Positions 8,287-19,023 are shown, counted from the first letter of the stretch. The stretch: 64,000 nt of DNA from Methylocystis rosea SV97 (GCF_000372845.1 NZ_KB889963.1:558001-622000); one strand, 5' to 3'. Made by a program: numbers and translations. Notes: generated by a model not told the origin, from the letters alone.

Positions 8287-10968
8287 TCAAAGTTTCTTCT
8301 TCAATTCGTAGAGCGCGGCGAGCGCTTCGCGCGGCGTCATCTGGTCCGGATCAATCTGATGTAGCGCGTCGCGCAACGAATCCTTCGCCGCCGACGCCTC
8401 AGCGAGGCGTGCGAACAACGGTAGATCGTCGATCAAGGTCTCGACCGGCGCGCGTCGGTCGGCCGCTTCCAACTCTGCGAGGATCGCATGGGCACGCGCG
8501 ACGACGCTCGCCGGCAGTCCCGCGAGCTGCGCGACATGCACGCCATAGGAGCGGTCGGCCGCGCCTTTTATCACCTCATGCAGAAACACCACATCGCCGG
8601 CGTGATCGGTCACCTTCATCGTCAGATTGACGAGGCGCGGCAGCCGCTTCGCAAGCTGCGTTAATTCGTGGAAATGCGTGGCGAAGATCGCGCGCGAACG
8701 ATTCACTTCGTGCAGATGTTCGATCGTCGCCCAGGCGATCGAAAGTCCGTCGAATGTCGCCGTGCCACGACCGATTTCATCGAGAATGATGAGCGAACGC
8801 GGGCTCGCGCAGTTCAAGATCGCCGCGGTTTCGACCATCTCGACCATGAAGGTCGAGCGACCACGAGCGAGATCGTCAGAGGCGCCGACACGCGAGAACA
8901 GCCTGTCGATGACGCCAATGCGCGCGGACTGCGCGGGAACGTAGGAGCCGGTCTGCGCCAACAGCGCAATGAGCGCGTTCTGACGCAGATATGTCGACTT
9001 GCCGGCCATATTCGGCCCGGTGACGACGGCGATTCGGCCGCCCTCCATTCCGCAAAGATCACAGTCATTCGCGGCGAAAGCCTTGCCTTGCGACTGTAGC
9101 GAAGCTTCAACGACGGGATGGCGCCCGCCGACAATCTCGAAATCGAGCGAGGCGTCGATCAGCGGGCGCGTCCAGCCGCGCTTTTCTGCGACTTCGGCGA
9201 GTGCGCCATAGAGATCGAGCCGCGCGAACGCTTCGGCGAGACGCCGCAAGTCCTCGGCGCGCGCGCACACTTCGGCGACCAGCGCGTCGAAGATCGCGAG
9301 TTCCCGCGCCAGCGCGCGATCGGCCGCCGAAGCGATCTTCGCTTCGAGCTCGACGAGTTCGCGCGTCGAGAAACGCATCGCGTCGGCCATGGTTTGCCGA
9401 TGCGTGAAGGTCGCGTCGAACGGCGGCCGCAGCAGCCTCTCGCCGTTCGTCAGCGAAACCTCGAGAAAAAACCCCAGAAAATTATTATGCTTGATCCTGA
9501 GCTTCGTATCTGTGAGCTCGGCATATCGCCCCTGCAGCTCAGCGATCACCTTGCGGCTTGCGTCGCGTAGGCGCCTCGCTTCGTCCAACTCGGAGTCGCG
9601 CCCCTCGCGAACAAAATCGCCGTTACGCTTGTCGAGCGGCAGGCTGTCTTTCAAGGCTGCGGCGATTTCGCCGGCCAGCGCGAGGTCCGCTCGAGAAAGC
9701 GCTTGAGCCTCCGCCGCGATGTCGATTGGGGGATCGAGCTGCGCGAATTGACTCGCGATGTCCTGCGCAGCGTCCAGCGCGACGCCAATGCTTGCAAGAT
9801 CGCGCGGGCCGCCGCGCTCCAACGAAAGACGCGACAAGGCGCGAGAAAGATCCGGCGCGCGCGCGAGCTTCGCGCGGAGCGCGCCGCGCAGGTCCGGCTT
9901 TTCAACAAAGAAGGCGACGGCGTCGAGACGCGATGCGATCAGTCTCGCATCGGTCAACGGCGCCGCGATCCGTTCGGCCAAGAGTCTCGCGCCGCCGGGC
10001 GTGACGGTGAGATCGACGACCGAAAGCAGCGAGCCCTCGCGCGCGCCGGACAGCGTGCGCGTCAGTTCGAGATTGGCGCGCGTCGCCGCGTCGATTTCAA
10101 GCGCCGTCAGCGCGCGCAGACTTGTCGGACGCGACAGCGCCGGGCGCTGCCCCTTTTGCGTGCGCTCGACATAGAGAATCGCGGTCGCGGCTGCGGCCAG
10201 CTCACAGTCGCTGAAGGCGCCAAAACCTTCGAGCGTCGCCACAGTGTAGAACGCCATGAGGCGTCTTGCCGCGTCAGCGCCGTCGCCGATATCGCGGCCG
10301 ATCGGCGCGATGGGCGCGCCGGCGCCTTCGAAGATCGCCGCAAGCGATGGGTCTCTGCACAGCGCGTCGACGGCGATGATTTCGCGCGGCTCCAGGCGCG
10401 CGATTTCGGCGCCGAGCGCATTCTCTTCGCGCTCGCAGACCGTAAAGGCGCCCGTCGAAATATCGACGCTCGCCAGGCCGTATCGCCAGCGCCCGTCCTC
10501 CCCGCGCAAGCGCGCGATCGCTAAAAAGGCATTGTGTCTCGCGGGATCGAGCAGCGCATCTTCGGTGATCGTGCCGGGCGTGACCAGCCGCACGACGTCG
10601 CGCCGCACCACCGATTTCGCACCGCGTTTTTTGGCTTCGGCCGGGTCTTCGGTCTGCTCGCAGACGGCGACGCGATGTCCGAGCGCAATGAGTTTTTGCA
10701 GATAGTCGTTAGCGCGCTCGACCGGCACGCCGCACATCGGAATGTCTTCGCGAAGATGCTTGCCGCGCTTCGTCAACATGATGCCGAGCGCGCGCGACGC
10801 CGTCTGCGCGTCTTCAAAAAACAGTTCGTAGAAATCGCCCATGCGATAGAAGAGCAGGCAATCGGCGTTCGCCGCCTTGATCTCGATATACTGCGCGATC
10901 ATTGGGGTCACGCGCGTCGGCGCCTGGTCATTGAGATTTTGAGCAGGAACGGGCGCTGCGTGTTTCAT
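8287..10968 (-). CDS. mutS: DNA mismatch repair protein MutS
   Basis: Recognises base mismatches and starts methyl-independent mismatch repair with MutL. The 893-aa protein has the mismatch-reading motif [12 protein letters not shown] (about residues 35-46, with the Phe-x-Glu pair), connector, lever and clamp regions. The C-terminal ATPase has Walker [14 protein letters not shown] (about residue 650), Walker [13 protein letters not shown] and the [10 protein letters not shown] segment. Length fits alphaproteobacterial MutS (~880-920). The start chosen is ATG at 10968; the open frame runs further upstream to 11190, but that extra part is basic, unconserved and would overlap the promoter region of the divergent DUF3616 gene. 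Confidence 0.96.
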   Translation of the reverse strand: MKHAAPVPAQNLNDQAPTRVTPMIAQYIEIKAANADCLLFYRMGDFYELFFEDAQTASRALGIMLTKRGKHLREDIPMCGVPVERANDYLQKLIALGHRVAVCEQTEDPAEAKKRGAKSVVRRDVVRLVTPGTITEDALLDPARHNAFLAIARLRGEDGRWRYGLASVDISTGAFTVCEREENALGAEIARLEPREIIAVDALCRDPSLAAIFEGAGAPIAPIGRDIGDGADAARRLMAFYTVATLEGFGAFSDCELAAAATAILYVERTQKGQRPALSRPTSLRALTALEIDAATRANLELTRTLSGAREGSLLSVVDLTVTPGGARLLAERIAAPLTDARLIASRLDAVAFFVEKPDLRGALRAKLARAPDLSRALSRLSLERGGPRDLASIGVALDAAQDIASQFAQLDPPIDIAAEAQALSRADLALAGEIAAALKDSLPLDKRNGDFVREGRDSELDEARRLRDASRKVIAELQGRYAELTDTKLRIKHNNFLGFFLEVSLTNGERLLRPPFDATFTHRQTMADAMRFSTRELVELEAKIASAADRALARELAIFDALVAEVCARAEDLRRLAEAFARLDLYGALAEVAEKRGWTRPLIDASLDFEIVGGRHPVVEASLQSQGKAFAANDCDLCGMEGGRIAVVTGPNMAGKSTYLRQNALIALLAQTGSYVPAQSARIGVIDRLFSRVGASDDLARGRSTFMVEMVETAAILNCASPRSLIILDEIGRGTATFDGLSIAWATIEHLHEVNRSRAIFATHFHELTQLAKRLPRLVNLTMKVTDHAGDVVFLHEVIKGAADRSYGVHVAQLAGLPASVVARAHAILAELEAADRRAPVETLIDDLPLFARLAEASAAKDSLRDALHQIDPDQMTPREALAALYELKKKL

Positions 10969-11090
10969 GCCCGCCAGTGTAACGACGTCGCGGCGCAAGC
11001 GCCACGCGTGGCATGCGCTTGCATGTGGACGACGCGTCCGTCCGGGCCTAGATTCGCCTCTTGCTTGCCTGTTTGGGATTGGGGACGTCG

Positions 11091-12107
11091 ATGATCGCCG
11101 CCATCTATCGACCGATTGCGCTTGCCGCAGCCGCCGCTTGGCTTTGTTCGTGCGCTTTCGCCGCGGAGCGCGTCGCGCCGGAATCGCCAAACCCGTGGCA
11201 GGTCGACAAGCATCCCTTTGCGGCGAAAAGGGCGAATGAAGCGTTCAGCGGCTTTGCCTGCCGAACGAGCGGCATGTGCGTGCTCGCCGTCGATGAGGGC
11301 CGGCAGGGCGCCTTCATGCGCATCAAGGGCGAGCGGCTTGTCTACGTCGGAGAGCCCTTCGAATTCAGCGGCGTGGAGAAGGAACTCGACGCCGAAGCTG
11401 CGGCCGTCGACGGCGGCTATTTTTACGTGGCCGGATCACACGCCGCAAAGCGCGAAACATGCTGCGACAATTCTGACAGCCGACGAGTCTACCGGCTCAC
11501 GGCCGACGAGAGCGGCCATATCGGAACGATGGCGCACAGCGAGCGCTTATGGGACGCGATGCGCAGCCTTCCCGAACTTGCGTCCTATGCCGTTCCCGGC
11601 GACTGCCGCTGCGACAGGGCTCCGGGTCGCAACCGCATCGACATCGAGGGCATGGGGGCGGCGAATGGGCGGCTGTTTTTCGCCTTGCGCGCGCCGAATG
11701 TGGGAGGAAACGGTTACATCGTCAGCGTCGACGCGAGGGCTCTTTTCGAGGGGGGCGATCTGAAACCTTCTCTCACAACGGTTCGGTTGGGCGCCAACAA
11801 GGGCTTTCGAGATCTCGCAATCGCGGACGGCGAGGCGCTCGCTCTTGTTGGACCCAGCGACGCTGAATCGCCAGCGGGCTATTCGATCATCGAGTTGCGC
11901 GGACTGACGACCGGCGTAGCTGTGCAACCAAGAGAACTCGCAGCGCTCGATCTTCAAAACGCGCCGCTAGGGAAGAAAGGCAGCCTCATCAAGCCGGAGG
12001 CCATCGCCGTGCTTGAGCTGAACCCCAGACGCTATCGCTTGCTCGTGCTCTCGGACGGAGGCGACGACGGCGCGCCGCTGGTCTTCAACATTCCCCGCAA
12101 GCCATAA
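11091..12107 (+). CDS. DUF3616 domain-containing secreted protein
   Basis: A 338-aa protein with an N-terminal signal peptide (hydrophobic about residues 7-22, cleavage near AFA-AE). The segment [20 protein letters not shown] (about residue 183) is characteristic of DUF3616, a predicted beta-propeller-like family of unknown function. An internal CCDNSD/CRCDR cysteine cluster could form disulfides in the periplasm. It is divergent from mutS and ends at a strong hairpin terminator. No enzymatic role can be assigned. Confidence 0.8.
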   Translation: MIAAIYRPIALAAAAAWLCSCAFAAERVAPESPNPWQVDKHPFAAKRANEAFSGFACRTSGMCVLAVDEGRQGAFMRIKGERLVYVGEPFEFSGVEKELDAEAAAVDGGYFYVAGSHAAKRETCCDNSDSRRVYRLTADESGHIGTMAHSERLWDAMRSLPELASYAVPGDCRCDRAPGRNRIDIEGMGAANGRLFFALRAPNVGGNGYIVSVDARALFEGGDLKPSLTTVRLGANKGFRDLAIADGEALALVGPSDAESPAGYSIIELRGLTTGVAVQPRELAALDLQNAPLGKKGSLIKPEAIAVLELNPRRYRLLVLSDGGDDGAPLVFNIPRKP

Positions 12108-12110
12108 GAA

Positions 12111-12144
12111 AAGCCCCGGAAGAGCGTTCTTCCGGGGCTTTATC
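12111..12144. terminator. Strong rho-independent terminator, bidirectional
   Basis: AAGCCCCGGAAGA and TCTTCCGGGGCTT form a perfect 13-bp stem with a four-base loop, followed by T-rich sequence on the plus strand and by TTTTCTT on the minus strand. It lies between the converging DUF3616 gene and the membrane micro-operon, so it probably ends both. Confidence 0.9.
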
Positions 12145-12154
12145 GCATCCCGTG

Positions 12155-12229
12155 TTAGCGCCAGAACGCCAGAAGGATGATGATCGGTATCGGAATCCCG
12201 AGCATCCACAGCAAGACAGACCGAAACAT
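12155..12229 (-). CDS. 24-aa hydrophobic small protein
   Basis: Minus-strand ATG at 12229 begins MFRSVLLWMLGIPIPIIILL and ends AFWR-stop: one short transmembrane helix flanked by arginines. GGAGG lies 6-7 bases upstream, an excellent ribosome site overlapping the end of the preceding membrane-protein gene (13 bases away). It is the last gene of a three-gene minus-strand operon and is followed directly by the bidirectional terminator. I infer a membrane micropeptide; function unknown. Too short for most gene finders. Confidence 0.6.
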   Translation of the reverse strand: MFRSVLLWMLGIPIPIIILLAFWR

Positions 12230-12242
12230 TTCCTACCTCCCT

Positions 12243-13169
12243 TTAGAAGCGAGAGAACGCCGCGACGCCGACGTTTTCATCGCGATGGCGTCCGCCGAGC
12301 GTCGCGCCGTACCACGCCGCCACCGCGCCGAGGAGCATTGTCGCTGCGGACAGGAACGCGAGCAGGATGCCGGTCTTGCGCGCAGTCTCGGCCGTCTCCT
12401 TCGCCTTCGCCTGATCTTCGCGCAGGCGTTCGGCGCTCAGATCCACGCGCCGTTCGGCTTCCTGCGGAGCGAGGCCGGAGCGCGAAGCGAGAACATTGAC
12501 GAGATAGGCGTGATCTTCTCCGGAGATTTCGCCTGTCGCCAAGCCGCGCTCGACGATGCGCGTGACGATCGCGCGCGGATATTCGGTCGGCATCGTCACG
12601 CCCCGTGCGTTCACGTCACCATCGCCGCGCAACAGAAAATCGACCCGCTCCTCGACCGGAGTCACCGCGGGCGCAAGCGACGACGTCTCGCTTCTTGCGC
12701 CCTCTGAAGACGCCGCCGCGGAAACGCCCGTCTTGGCGAGCTGGAAGATAGAAGCGCCGGCGATCAGCGCGAACACCACGATCGCGACTGCCCAGAGCAC
12801 GAGGCCGTGGACCCCGTCGCGGACTTCCACCTCTTCTTGCGAAACGTCTCCGGCGCGCCGGCGCAGCCGTCCCGTGACGTAGCCGCCGACCGCAAAGCTC
12901 GAAACGGTGATCCAGAGCACCCAGAGCGTCAACGCGATCAGATGCACAACCAAGGACGCGCCGCCATATGGCGACGTCATCGACAGGCCGATCGCCGAAC
13001 CGAAGGCCCCCATGATGAAGGAAATTGCGCCGGCGATCATTGCGCCGGCGATGATGGCGGCCCAATCGGTGTTGGTCGACCGGCCGGACATGTCTTGGGC
13101 GGCCGCCACCGCGGCGGCTTCGCCGCGCGACGGCCCGACGCCGAGTCCCGTTTGCACGAAGTCAGTCAT
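12243..13169 (-). CDS. Multi-pass membrane protein of unknown function
   Basis: A 308-aa protein. The N-terminal ~40 residues are polar, then come helices at about residues 37-65 (AAIIAGAMIAGAISFIMGAF), 75-105 and 130-150, and a final helix near 270-295 (GILLAFLSAATMLLGAVAAW). The central ~100 residues are soluble and carry charged, Ala/Arg-rich helices (RSGLAPQEAERRVDLSAERL). ATG 13169 is preferred because GAGGAG precedes it; the longer frame to 13325 would run through the upstream 24-codon gene. It resembles hypothetical proteins often labelled 'PhnA-like' in Rhizobiales, but I see no catalytic motif. Flanked by two micropeptide genes in one operon. Confidence 0.75.
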   Translation of the reverse strand: MTDFVQTGLGVGPSRGEAAAVAAAQDMSGRSTNTDWAAIIAGAMIAGAISFIMGAFGSAIGLSMTSPYGGASLVVHLIALTLWVLWITVSSFAVGGYVTGRLRRRAGDVSQEEVEVRDGVHGLVLWAVAIVVFALIAGASIFQLAKTGVSAAASSEGARSETSSLAPAVTPVEERVDFLLRGDGDVNARGVTMPTEYPRAIVTRIVERGLATGEISGEDHAYLVNVLASRSGLAPQEAERRVDLSAERLREDQAKAKETAETARKTGILLAFLSAATMLLGAVAAWYGATLGGRHRDENVGVAAFSRF

Positions 13170-13180
13170 TCTGCATCTCC

Positions 13181-13255
13181 TCAGCGCAGGCCAAGAAATG
13201 ATAAAATCGCCAGAACGACGACGATCAGTCCGACGAGATAAATGATGCCACTCAT
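13181..13255 (-). CDS. 24-aa hydrophobic small protein, first gene of membrane micro-operon
   Basis: Minus-strand ATG at 13255 encodes MSGIIYLVGLIVVVLAILSF followed by LGLR-stop: a single transmembrane helix. GGAGG is 6 bases upstream. The stop lies 11 bases before the next gene's start, and the ribosome site of that gene overlaps this one's end, so the genes are tightly coupled. Function unknown; the strong ribosome site and tight packing are what make it a credible gene. Confidence 0.62.
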   Translation of the reverse strand: MSGIIYLVGLIVVVLAILSFLGLR

Positions 13256-13331
13256 TGAAACCTCCGCTTCGACCGCTGCGCTGCCCGGAATCACGACCTA
13301 AGCCGCAGCGTGGACAGCCGCGCATGCCTAA

Positions 13332-13356
13332 AACTCTGACGCTTCGTCATTGTTCC
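13332..13356 (-). promoter_or_regulatory. Near-consensus EcfG (general stress sigma) promoter
   Basis: Reading the minus strand, GGAAC (13356-13352) is followed after exactly 16 bases by AGTT (13335-13332), one mismatch from the GGAAC-N16-CGTT promoter recognised by EcfG-type sigma factors. It lies ~77 bases upstream of the first micro-operon ATG. A second GGAAC 15 bases further upstream comes from a direct repeat of TTCCGTGACGCTTGG. Assignment is by motif only. Confidence 0.45.
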
Positions 13357-13470
13357 GTGACGCTTGGTTCCGTGACGCTTGGCGCGGCCGCCTTGGGCAA
13401 AGCGCTTGTGGACGCAGCCACGCTCCGGGTATGGTCGCCGTGTTGCGTCGCAACAAGCAAAGGGGCGGAG

Positions 13471-15765
13471 ATGGCCGACGACATGGCGGAAAATCGGGCG
13501 GAAGGAGAGCAGCGCGCGGCGATATCGGACAAGGAGGCGCTGCTGTTTCATTCGCGCGGCCGGCCCGGCAAGCTCGCCGTCATCGCCTCGAAGCCGATGG
13601 CGACTCAGCGCGACCTGTCGCTCGCCTATTCGCCCGGCGTCGCCGCGCCGGTGCTCGCCATCGCCAAGGATCCTTCAGCGGCGTTCGATTATACGACCCG
13701 CGGCAACATGGTCGCCGTCATCACCAACGGCACTGCGATCCTCGGGCTTGGCGATCTCGGCGCGCTTGCGGCGAAGCCGGTGATGGAAGGCAAGGCCGCG
13801 CTGTTCAAGCGGTTCGCCGACATCGATTCCATTGATCTCGAGATCGATGCGAAGGAGGTCGACGCATTCGTCAACGCCGTCCGATACCTCGGCCCCTCAT
13901 TCGGCGGCATCAATCTCGAAGACATCAAGGCGCCCGAGTGTTTCGTCATCGAGGAGCGGCTACGCGATCTCATGGACATTCCGGTCTTCCATGACGATCA
14001 GCACGGCACGGCGATCATCTCCGCCGCCGGCATGCTCAACGCGCTGCTGCTGACAGGCCGCGACATCTCATCGGCGAAACTCGTCTGCAACGGCGCCGGC
14101 GCCGCCGGCATCGCCTGTCTCGATCTCGCCAAGGCGATGGGTTTCGATCCGCGCAACGTCATCCTGTGCGACACCAAGGGCGTCGTCTATCGCGGTCGCC
14201 AGGAGGGCATGAACCAGTGGAAGAGCGCGCACGCCGTCGACACCACGGCGCGAACGCTCGCTGAGGCGCTGGAAGGCGCCGATATCTTCTACGGCCTTTC
14301 GGTCAAGGGCGCCCTGACGCCAGACATGCTTCGCAGCATGGCGGACAATCCGATCGTCTTCGCCCTGGCCAATCCCGACCCCGAGATCACGCCGGAAGAA
14401 GCGCGCGCCACGCGCGCCGACGTGATCATCGCCACGGGACGTTCCGACTATCCCAACCAGATCAATAACGTCCTAGGCTTTCCGTATATTTTCCGGGGCG
14501 CGCTCGACGTGCGCGCCAAGACCATCAACATGGAAATGAAGATCGCTGCGACGAAGGCGCTCGCCGATCTCGCGCGCGAGGACGTGCCGGACGAAGTCGC
14601 CAACGCCTACCGCGGCGCCCGGCCGCGTTTCGGCCGTGACTATATTATCCCGGCGCCTTTCGACCCGCGCCTCATCTCCATCATTCCGCCCGCCGTGGCG
14701 CTCGCGGCGATGGACACCGGCGTCGCGCGACGCCCCATCGTCGACATGAAAGCCTATCGCGCTGAGTTATCGGCGCGGCGCGATCCGATCGCCGGGCTGA
14801 TGCAGACGATTCACGAACGCGTGCGGCGTGATCCCAAGCGCGTCGTCTTCGCCGAGGGTGAAGAGGAGCAGGTCATCCGGGCCGCGCTTTCCTTCGTCCA
14901 TCAGGGTTTCGGACGCGCAGTGCTTGTCGGCCGGGAGGACCGCGTCAAGGAAGCGGCGGCGAACGCCGGCCTTGAGCTTCCCGCCGAGATCGAAATCCAC
15001 AACGCCAGACTCTCGAGCCGCAACTCGGTCTATGCGCAGTTCCTGTTCGAGCGCCTGCAGCGCAAGGGGTATCTGATGCGCGACTGCCAGCGGCTGATCA
15101 ATCAGGACCGCAATCATTTCGCCGCGGCGATGGTGGCGCAGGGCGACGCCGACGCCATGGTGACGGGCGTCACGCGCAATTTCTCCCACGCGCTTGAAGA
15201 CGTGCGCCGCGTCATCGACCACAAGCCCGGCCACCGCGTCATCGGCGCGTCGATCATTCTCGCCAATGGCCGCGTCGTCGTCGTCGCCGATACGGCGATC
15301 ACCGAGATGCCCGACGCCCACGAGCTGGCTGAAATTGCCATCGAGGCGGCTGGCGTGGCGCGCCGCATCGGACTCGTGCCGCGGGTCGCCATGCTGGCCT
15401 TTTCGACGTTCGGCTATCCGCCGGGCGAGCGCACGGCGCGCGTGCACCAGGCGGTCAATGTTCTCGACCAGCGGCGCGTCGATTTCGAATATGAGGGCGA
15501 GATGGGCGCGGACATTGCGCTCAACAAGGATTTGATGAGCGCCTATCCGTTTTCGCGACTGACCGAGACGGCGAACGTTCTTGTCATGCCAGCGTTTCAT
15601 TCGGCGGCTATTTCGACAAAAATGTTACAGGAACTTGGCGGCGCGACCGTTCTCGGTCCGCTGATCGTCGGACTCGACAAACCGATTCAAATCGTCCAAC
15701 TCGGCGCAACGGACACGGAGATCGTCAATATGGCGGCGCTCGCCGCCTTTGGCGTCGGCGGATGA
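13471..15765 (+). CDS. maeB: NADP-dependent malic enzyme with C-terminal phosphotransacetylase-like domain
   Basis: Oxidative decarboxylation of malate to pyruvate with NADP. The 764-aa length is that of hybrid MaeB enzymes: an N-terminal malic enzyme domain (about 1-430; [25 protein letters not shown]-binding [15 protein letters not shown]) and a C-terminal phosphate-acetyltransferase-like domain (about 435-764; [29 protein letters not shown]), thought to be regulatory. The start chosen is ATG 13471 after GGGGCGGAG; upstream frame to 13255 is an unconserved extension. Supplies pyruvate and NADPH from the C4 pool. Confidence 0.94.
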   Translation: MADDMAENRAEGEQRAAISDKEALLFHSRGRPGKLAVIASKPMATQRDLSLAYSPGVAAPVLAIAKDPSAAFDYTTRGNMVAVITNGTAILGLGDLGALAAKPVMEGKAALFKRFADIDSIDLEIDAKEVDAFVNAVRYLGPSFGGINLEDIKAPECFVIEERLRDLMDIPVFHDDQHGTAIISAAGMLNALLLTGRDISSAKLVCNGAGAAGIACLDLAKAMGFDPRNVILCDTKGVVYRGRQEGMNQWKSAHAVDTTARTLAEALEGADIFYGLSVKGALTPDMLRSMADNPIVFALANPDPEITPEEARATRADVIIATGRSDYPNQINNVLGFPYIFRGALDVRAKTINMEMKIAATKALADLAREDVPDEVANAYRGARPRFGRDYIIPAPFDPRLISIIPPAVALAAMDTGVARRPIVDMKAYRAELSARRDPIAGLMQTIHERVRRDPKRVVFAEGEEEQVIRAALSFVHQGFGRAVLVGREDRVKEAAANAGLELPAEIEIHNARLSSRNSVYAQFLFERLQRKGYLMRDCQRLINQDRNHFAAAMVAQGDADAMVTGVTRNFSHALEDVRRVIDHKPGHRVIGASIILANGRVVVVADTAITEMPDAHELAEIAIEAAGVARRIGLVPRVAMLAFSTFGYPPGERTARVHQAVNVLDQRRVDFEYEGEMGADIALNKDLMSAYPFSRLTETANVLVMPAFHSAAISTKMLQELGGATVLGPLIVGLDKPIQIVQLGATDTEIVNMAALAAFGVGG

Positions 15766-15833
15766 CCAACCCGTTGATGGGTAGAGTCGCGCAATAGGCG
15801 CGGGCGGGCTGAACCGCGCGTCCCGCACCCTGC

Positions 15834-15880
15834 TCACCCCCACCCGCGCGGCCTCCCCGCGCGACCTCCCTTGGGAGGCG
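15834..15880. repeat. Palindromic intergenic repeat, type B (half element)
   Basis: TCACCCCCACCCGCGCGGCC... to CGACCTCCCTTGGGAGGCG resembles the reverse complement of the left arm of the larger element at 30063-30195. Only one arm is visible here, containing the small CCTCCCTTGGGAGG hairpin. It lies between maeB and ugd. Confidence 0.6.
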
Positions 15881-15909
15881 ATCGCACATGAAGCAAGAGA
15901 CTGACGCTG

Positions 15910-17214
15910 ATGAACATTACGATGATTGGTTCTGGCTATGTGGGTTTGGTCTCGGGCGCCTGTTTCGCCGACTTCGGCCATAACGTCATTTGCGTCGACG
16001 CCGACGCGAACAAGATCGAGCGCCTGAAGACGGGCGAGATACCGATCTTTGAACCCGGCTTAGACGAACTCGTCGCCAATAATGTTGAGCAGAACCGCCT
16101 TTCCTTCACCACCGAACTCGAACCGGCGGTCAAAGGCGCCGACGCGGTTTTCATCGCTGTCGGCACCCCGTCGCGGCGCGGCGACGGCCATGCGGATCTG
16201 TCCTTCGTCTACGCCGTCGCACAGACCATCGCCAAAGCGCTCAAAGGATTCACGGTCGTCGTCAACAAATCGACCGTCCCCGTCGGCACCGGCGACGAAG
16301 TCGAGCGCATCATTCGCGAAGTCAATCCGGACGCCGATTTCACCGTCGTTTCCAATCCTGAATTCTTGCGCGAAGGCGCCGCTATCGAGGATTTCAAGCG
16401 CCCCGACCGCGTCGTCATCGGCATCGAAGATCCGCGCGCGCGCGACGTGATGGAAGAAATCTACCGGCCGCTGTCGCTGAACGCGCCGCCGCTGGTCTTC
16501 GTTGGGCGCCGCACGTCGGAACTCACCAAATACGCGGCCAACGCCTTTCTCGCGACGAAGATCACCTTCATCAACGAAATCGCCGATCTGTGCGAGAAGG
16601 TTGGCGCGGATGTGCAGGAGGTCGCGCGCGGCATCGGCCTCGACAAGCGCATCGGCGGGAAATTCCTGCATGCCGGGCCGGGCTATGGCGGCTCCTGCTT
16701 TCCGAAAGACACGCTGGCGCTGATCAAGACCGGGCAGGACGAGGGCGCGGCGCTGCGCATCGTCGAAACGGTGGTCGCGGTCAATGACGCGCGCAAGCGG
16801 GCGATGGCGCGTAAGGTGATCAACGCGCTCGGCGGCTCGGTGCGCGGCAAGAAGATCGCGCTCCTGGGATTGGCCTTCAAGCCCAACACCGACGACATGC
16901 GCGACGCGCCTTCGCTCGCCATCGTCGCCTCGCTTGCCGGCGACGGGGCGCAGGTGCACGCCTATGACCCTGAAAGCATGGCGCAGGCGCGTCCGCTGAT
17001 GCCGGAAGTCACCTTCCACGACAACGCCTATTCGGCGCTTGAAGGGGCCGACGCGCTCGCCATCGTCACCGAATGGGACGCGTTCCGTGCGCTCGATCTC
17101 GATCGGGTCAGGAGCCTCTTGAAGCAGCCGATCATCGTCGATCTGCGCAATGTCTATCGCCCTGGCGACGTGCGCAAGCGCGGCTTCACCTATGTGAGCG
17201 TGGGGAGGACGTGA
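15910..17214 (+). CDS. ugd: UDP-glucose 6-dehydrogenase
   Basis: Oxidises UDP-glucose to UDP-glucuronate with two NAD, supplying a precursor for exopolysaccharide and lipopolysaccharide. The 434-aa protein has the N-terminal dinucleotide-binding GSGYVGLVSGACFADFGH, the central NPEFLREG substrate loop, and the catalytic cysteine in GPGYGGSCFPKDTLAL (about residue 261). The C-terminal UDP-binding domain includes LAFKPNTDDMRDAPS. Length and motifs are typical of the TuaD/RkpK type. It stands alone on the plus strand downstream of a repeat. Confidence 0.96.
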   Translation: MNITMIGSGYVGLVSGACFADFGHNVICVDADANKIERLKTGEIPIFEPGLDELVANNVEQNRLSFTTELEPAVKGADAVFIAVGTPSRRGDGHADLSFVYAVAQTIAKALKGFTVVVNKSTVPVGTGDEVERIIREVNPDADFTVVSNPEFLREGAAIEDFKRPDRVVIGIEDPRARDVMEEIYRPLSLNAPPLVFVGRRTSELTKYAANAFLATKITFINEIADLCEKVGADVQEVARGIGLDKRIGGKFLHAGPGYGGSCFPKDTLALIKTGQDEGAALRIVETVVAVNDARKRAMARKVINALGGSVRGKKIALLGLAFKPNTDDMRDAPSLAIVASLAGDGAQVHAYDPESMAQARPLMPEVTFHDNAYSALEGADALAIVTEWDAFRALDLDRVRSLLKQPIIVDLRNVYRPGDVRKRGFTYVSVGRT

Positions 17215-17239
17215 GAGGGCTAACGCGGAGGATTCTGGC

Positions 17240-17629
17240 ATGACGGACGACGAAAGAGCCATTCGCGCGTTGGTCGAAGCCTGGATGGCCTGCAGCAAAG
17301 CGGGCGACCTTTCAGCGCTGCTCGATCTGATGACGGATGACGTGATTTTTTTGACGCCGGGGGGAAAGCCATTCGGCAAGGAGGCTTTCGCAGCCGCTAC
17401 GAAAAACAAGAAGAACGTCGCAATCGAGGGGCGCAGCGAAGTCCAGGAGCTCTGCATTTTTGGCGACTGGGCGTATCTGCGCAATTACATCGACATGACG
17501 GCGACGCCTCTAGACGGAGGCGCGCCTTTGCACCGGACCGGATATGCCTTGTCGATTCTACGCAAGGAAGCCGACGGGCGATGGCGGCTGGCCCGAGATG
17601 CAAATCTTTTGGCTGCGGAAAAATCCTGA
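17240..17629 (+). CDS. SnoaL-like/DUF4440 protein (SgcJ/EcaC family)
   Basis: A 129-aa protein of the NTF2-like fold, SgcJ/EcaC-type oxidoreductase group. The N-terminus DDERAIRALVEAWMACSKAGD and the segment LMTDDVIFLTPGG are the usual family features, with a C-terminal GRWRLARDANLL beta strand. Such proteins bind small hydrophobic ligands or act as isomerases/hydrolases; the substrate cannot be read from sequence. It follows ugd by 25 bases and shares its terminator, but a functional link to UDP-glucuronate is not evident. Confidence 0.82.
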   Translation: MTDDERAIRALVEAWMACSKAGDLSALLDLMTDDVIFLTPGGKPFGKEAFAAATKNKKNVAIEGRSEVQELCIFGDWAYLRNYIDMTATPLDGGAPLHRTGYALSILRKEADGRWRLARDANLLAAEKS

Positions 17630-17689
17630 GCCGAAAAGTCTTTCAACCCTCGTCTCGCGCAGCTACCGCGCCGCGCCCTCATAAAGAAC

Positions 17690-17718
17690 AAAGCGCCGGC
17701 CCCGGGCCGGCGCTTTTT
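17690..17718. terminator. Rho-independent terminator, probably bidirectional
   Basis: AAGCGCCGGCC and GGCCGGCGCTT form a long GC stem followed by TTTTTT on the plus strand and by a TTTG tract on the minus strand. It separates the DUF4440 gene from the convergent hemA. Confidence 0.9.
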
Positions 17719-17736
17719 TGCATTCGCGAGCGACGC

Positions 17737-19023
17737 CTACTGCGCCGCGAGTTTGATCTCGGGATAGGTGCATTTCTCGTCGCTCTTCGCCGCGACGTGC
17801 AAATGCGACGGCGGCTCGACGAAGGGAATCCCGAGCGTGTGCCAGACGTCGACGAGCGACTCGACGAGATTCGCGATATGCGCCGGCGTGTGGCAAGGCG
17901 TCGGCGTGACGCGCAGCCGCTCGCTTCCCTTCGCCACCGTCGGATAGTTGATCGGCTGAATGTAGATCGAGTGGCGATCGAGCAGCAGGTCGCTCGCAGA
18001 CTTGCAAAGCTCGGCGTCGCGCACCATCACCGGCACGATATGCGAGCCATTTTCCATCACAGGCAGGCCGGCCGCGGCGAGGGCGTGCTTGGTGATATGC
18101 GAGGCGCGCTGATGCGCCGCGCGCAGATCCGGTCGGCGCTTGAGCAGCCGCACCGCGGCGCAGGCGGCGGCCGCGACGGCCGGCGGCAGCGCCGTCGTAA
18201 AGATGAATGAAGCCGCATAGGACCGGATCGCGTCGATGATCACGGCGTCGCCGGCGATATAGCCGCCCATCGTGCCGAAGCCCTTGGCGAGCGTGCCCTC
18301 GATCACATGGACGCGCCCCATCACGCCTTCGCGTTCGCAGATGCCGCCGCCGCGCGCGCCATACATGCCGACCGCATGCACCTCGTCGACATAGGTCATG
18401 GCACCATAGCGCTCGGCCAGCGCGACGATGTCCGCGACCGGCGCGATATTGCCATTCATCGAATAGAGGCTTTCGAAGACGACGAGCTTGGGCCGATCGG
18501 CCGCTTCGATCAGCAGCTCTTCGAGATGCGCAAGATCATTATGGCGGAAGATCTTCTTCTCGGCGCGCGAGCGCTTCACGCCTTCGATCATCGAATTATG
18601 GTTCGAGGCGTCGGAGAGAATGACGCAATTGGGCAGAAGGTCGGCGATGGTCGAGATCGCCGCGAGATTGGAAATCCAGCCGGAGGTGAAGACGAGCGCG
18701 GCTTCCTTGCCGTGCAGATCGGCGAGCTCGCGCTCAAGCTCGACAATGGCGTGGCTGGTGCCGGAAATGTTGCGGGTGCCGCCGGAGCCGGCGCCGACTC
18801 TGCTCGCCGTGTCGACCATGGCGGCGATCACGTCCGGATGCTGGCCCATGCCGAGATAGTCGTTGGAGCACCAGATGGTCACGGGCTCGACCGAGCCGTC
18901 CTCGCGATGCCAATTCGCCAGCGGAAAAGCTTCGACGTCGCGCTCAAGATGCGCAAAGACGCGGTAGCGGCGCTCGTCCTTCAGACGGGAGACGGCGGCC
19001 TCGAAGTAACGCCGATAGACCAT
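17737..19023 (-). CDS. hemA: 5-aminolevulinate synthase
   Basis: Condenses glycine and succinyl-CoA to 5-aminolevulinate, the first step of tetrapyrrole synthesis in alphaproteobacteria (C4 pathway). The 428-aa PLP enzyme begins with the classic [20 protein letters not shown] segment and has [12 protein letters not shown] (about residue 53), [18 protein letters not shown], the Asp of [12 protein letters not shown] and the PLP lysine in [14 protein letters not shown] (about residue 248). ATG 19023 matches the family start; an upstream in-frame GTG/ATG extension to 19068 is not conserved. The haem/cobalamin demand fits the B12 riboswitch and adenosyltransferase elsewhere in the window. Confidence 0.96.
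   Translation of the reverse strand: MVYRRYFEAAVSRLKDERRYRVFAHLERDVEAFPLANWHREDGSVEPVTIWCSNDYLGMGQHPDVIAAMVDTASRVGAGSGGTRNISGTSHAIVELERELADLHGKEAALVFTSGWISNLAAISTIADLLPNCVILSDASNHNSMIEGVKRSRAEKKIFRHNDLAHLEELLIEAADRPKLVVFESLYSMNGNIAPVADIVALAERYGAMTYVDEVHAVGMYGARGGGICEREGVMGRVHVIEGTLAKGFGTMGGYIAGDAVIIDAIRSYAASFIFTTALPPAVAAAACAAVRLLKRRPDLRAAHQRASHITKHALAAAGLPVMENGSHIVPVMVRDAELCKSASDLLLDRHSIYIQPINYPTVAKGSERLRVTPTPCHTPAHIANLVESLVDVWHTLGIPFVEPPSHLHVAAKSDEKCTYPEIKLAAQ

Noticed and set aside
10969-11190. N-terminal extension of mutS
   Set aside because: Arg-rich, unconserved, and it overlaps the start region of the divergent DUF3616 gene.
13255-13470. N-terminal extension of maeB
   Set aside because: Basic unconserved sequence across the divergent promoter region; GGGGCGGAG and family start support 13471.
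16060-17484. A 474-codon open frame antisense to ugd
   Set aside because: The sense strand is a clear UDP-glucose dehydrogenase; the antisense product has no recognisable features.
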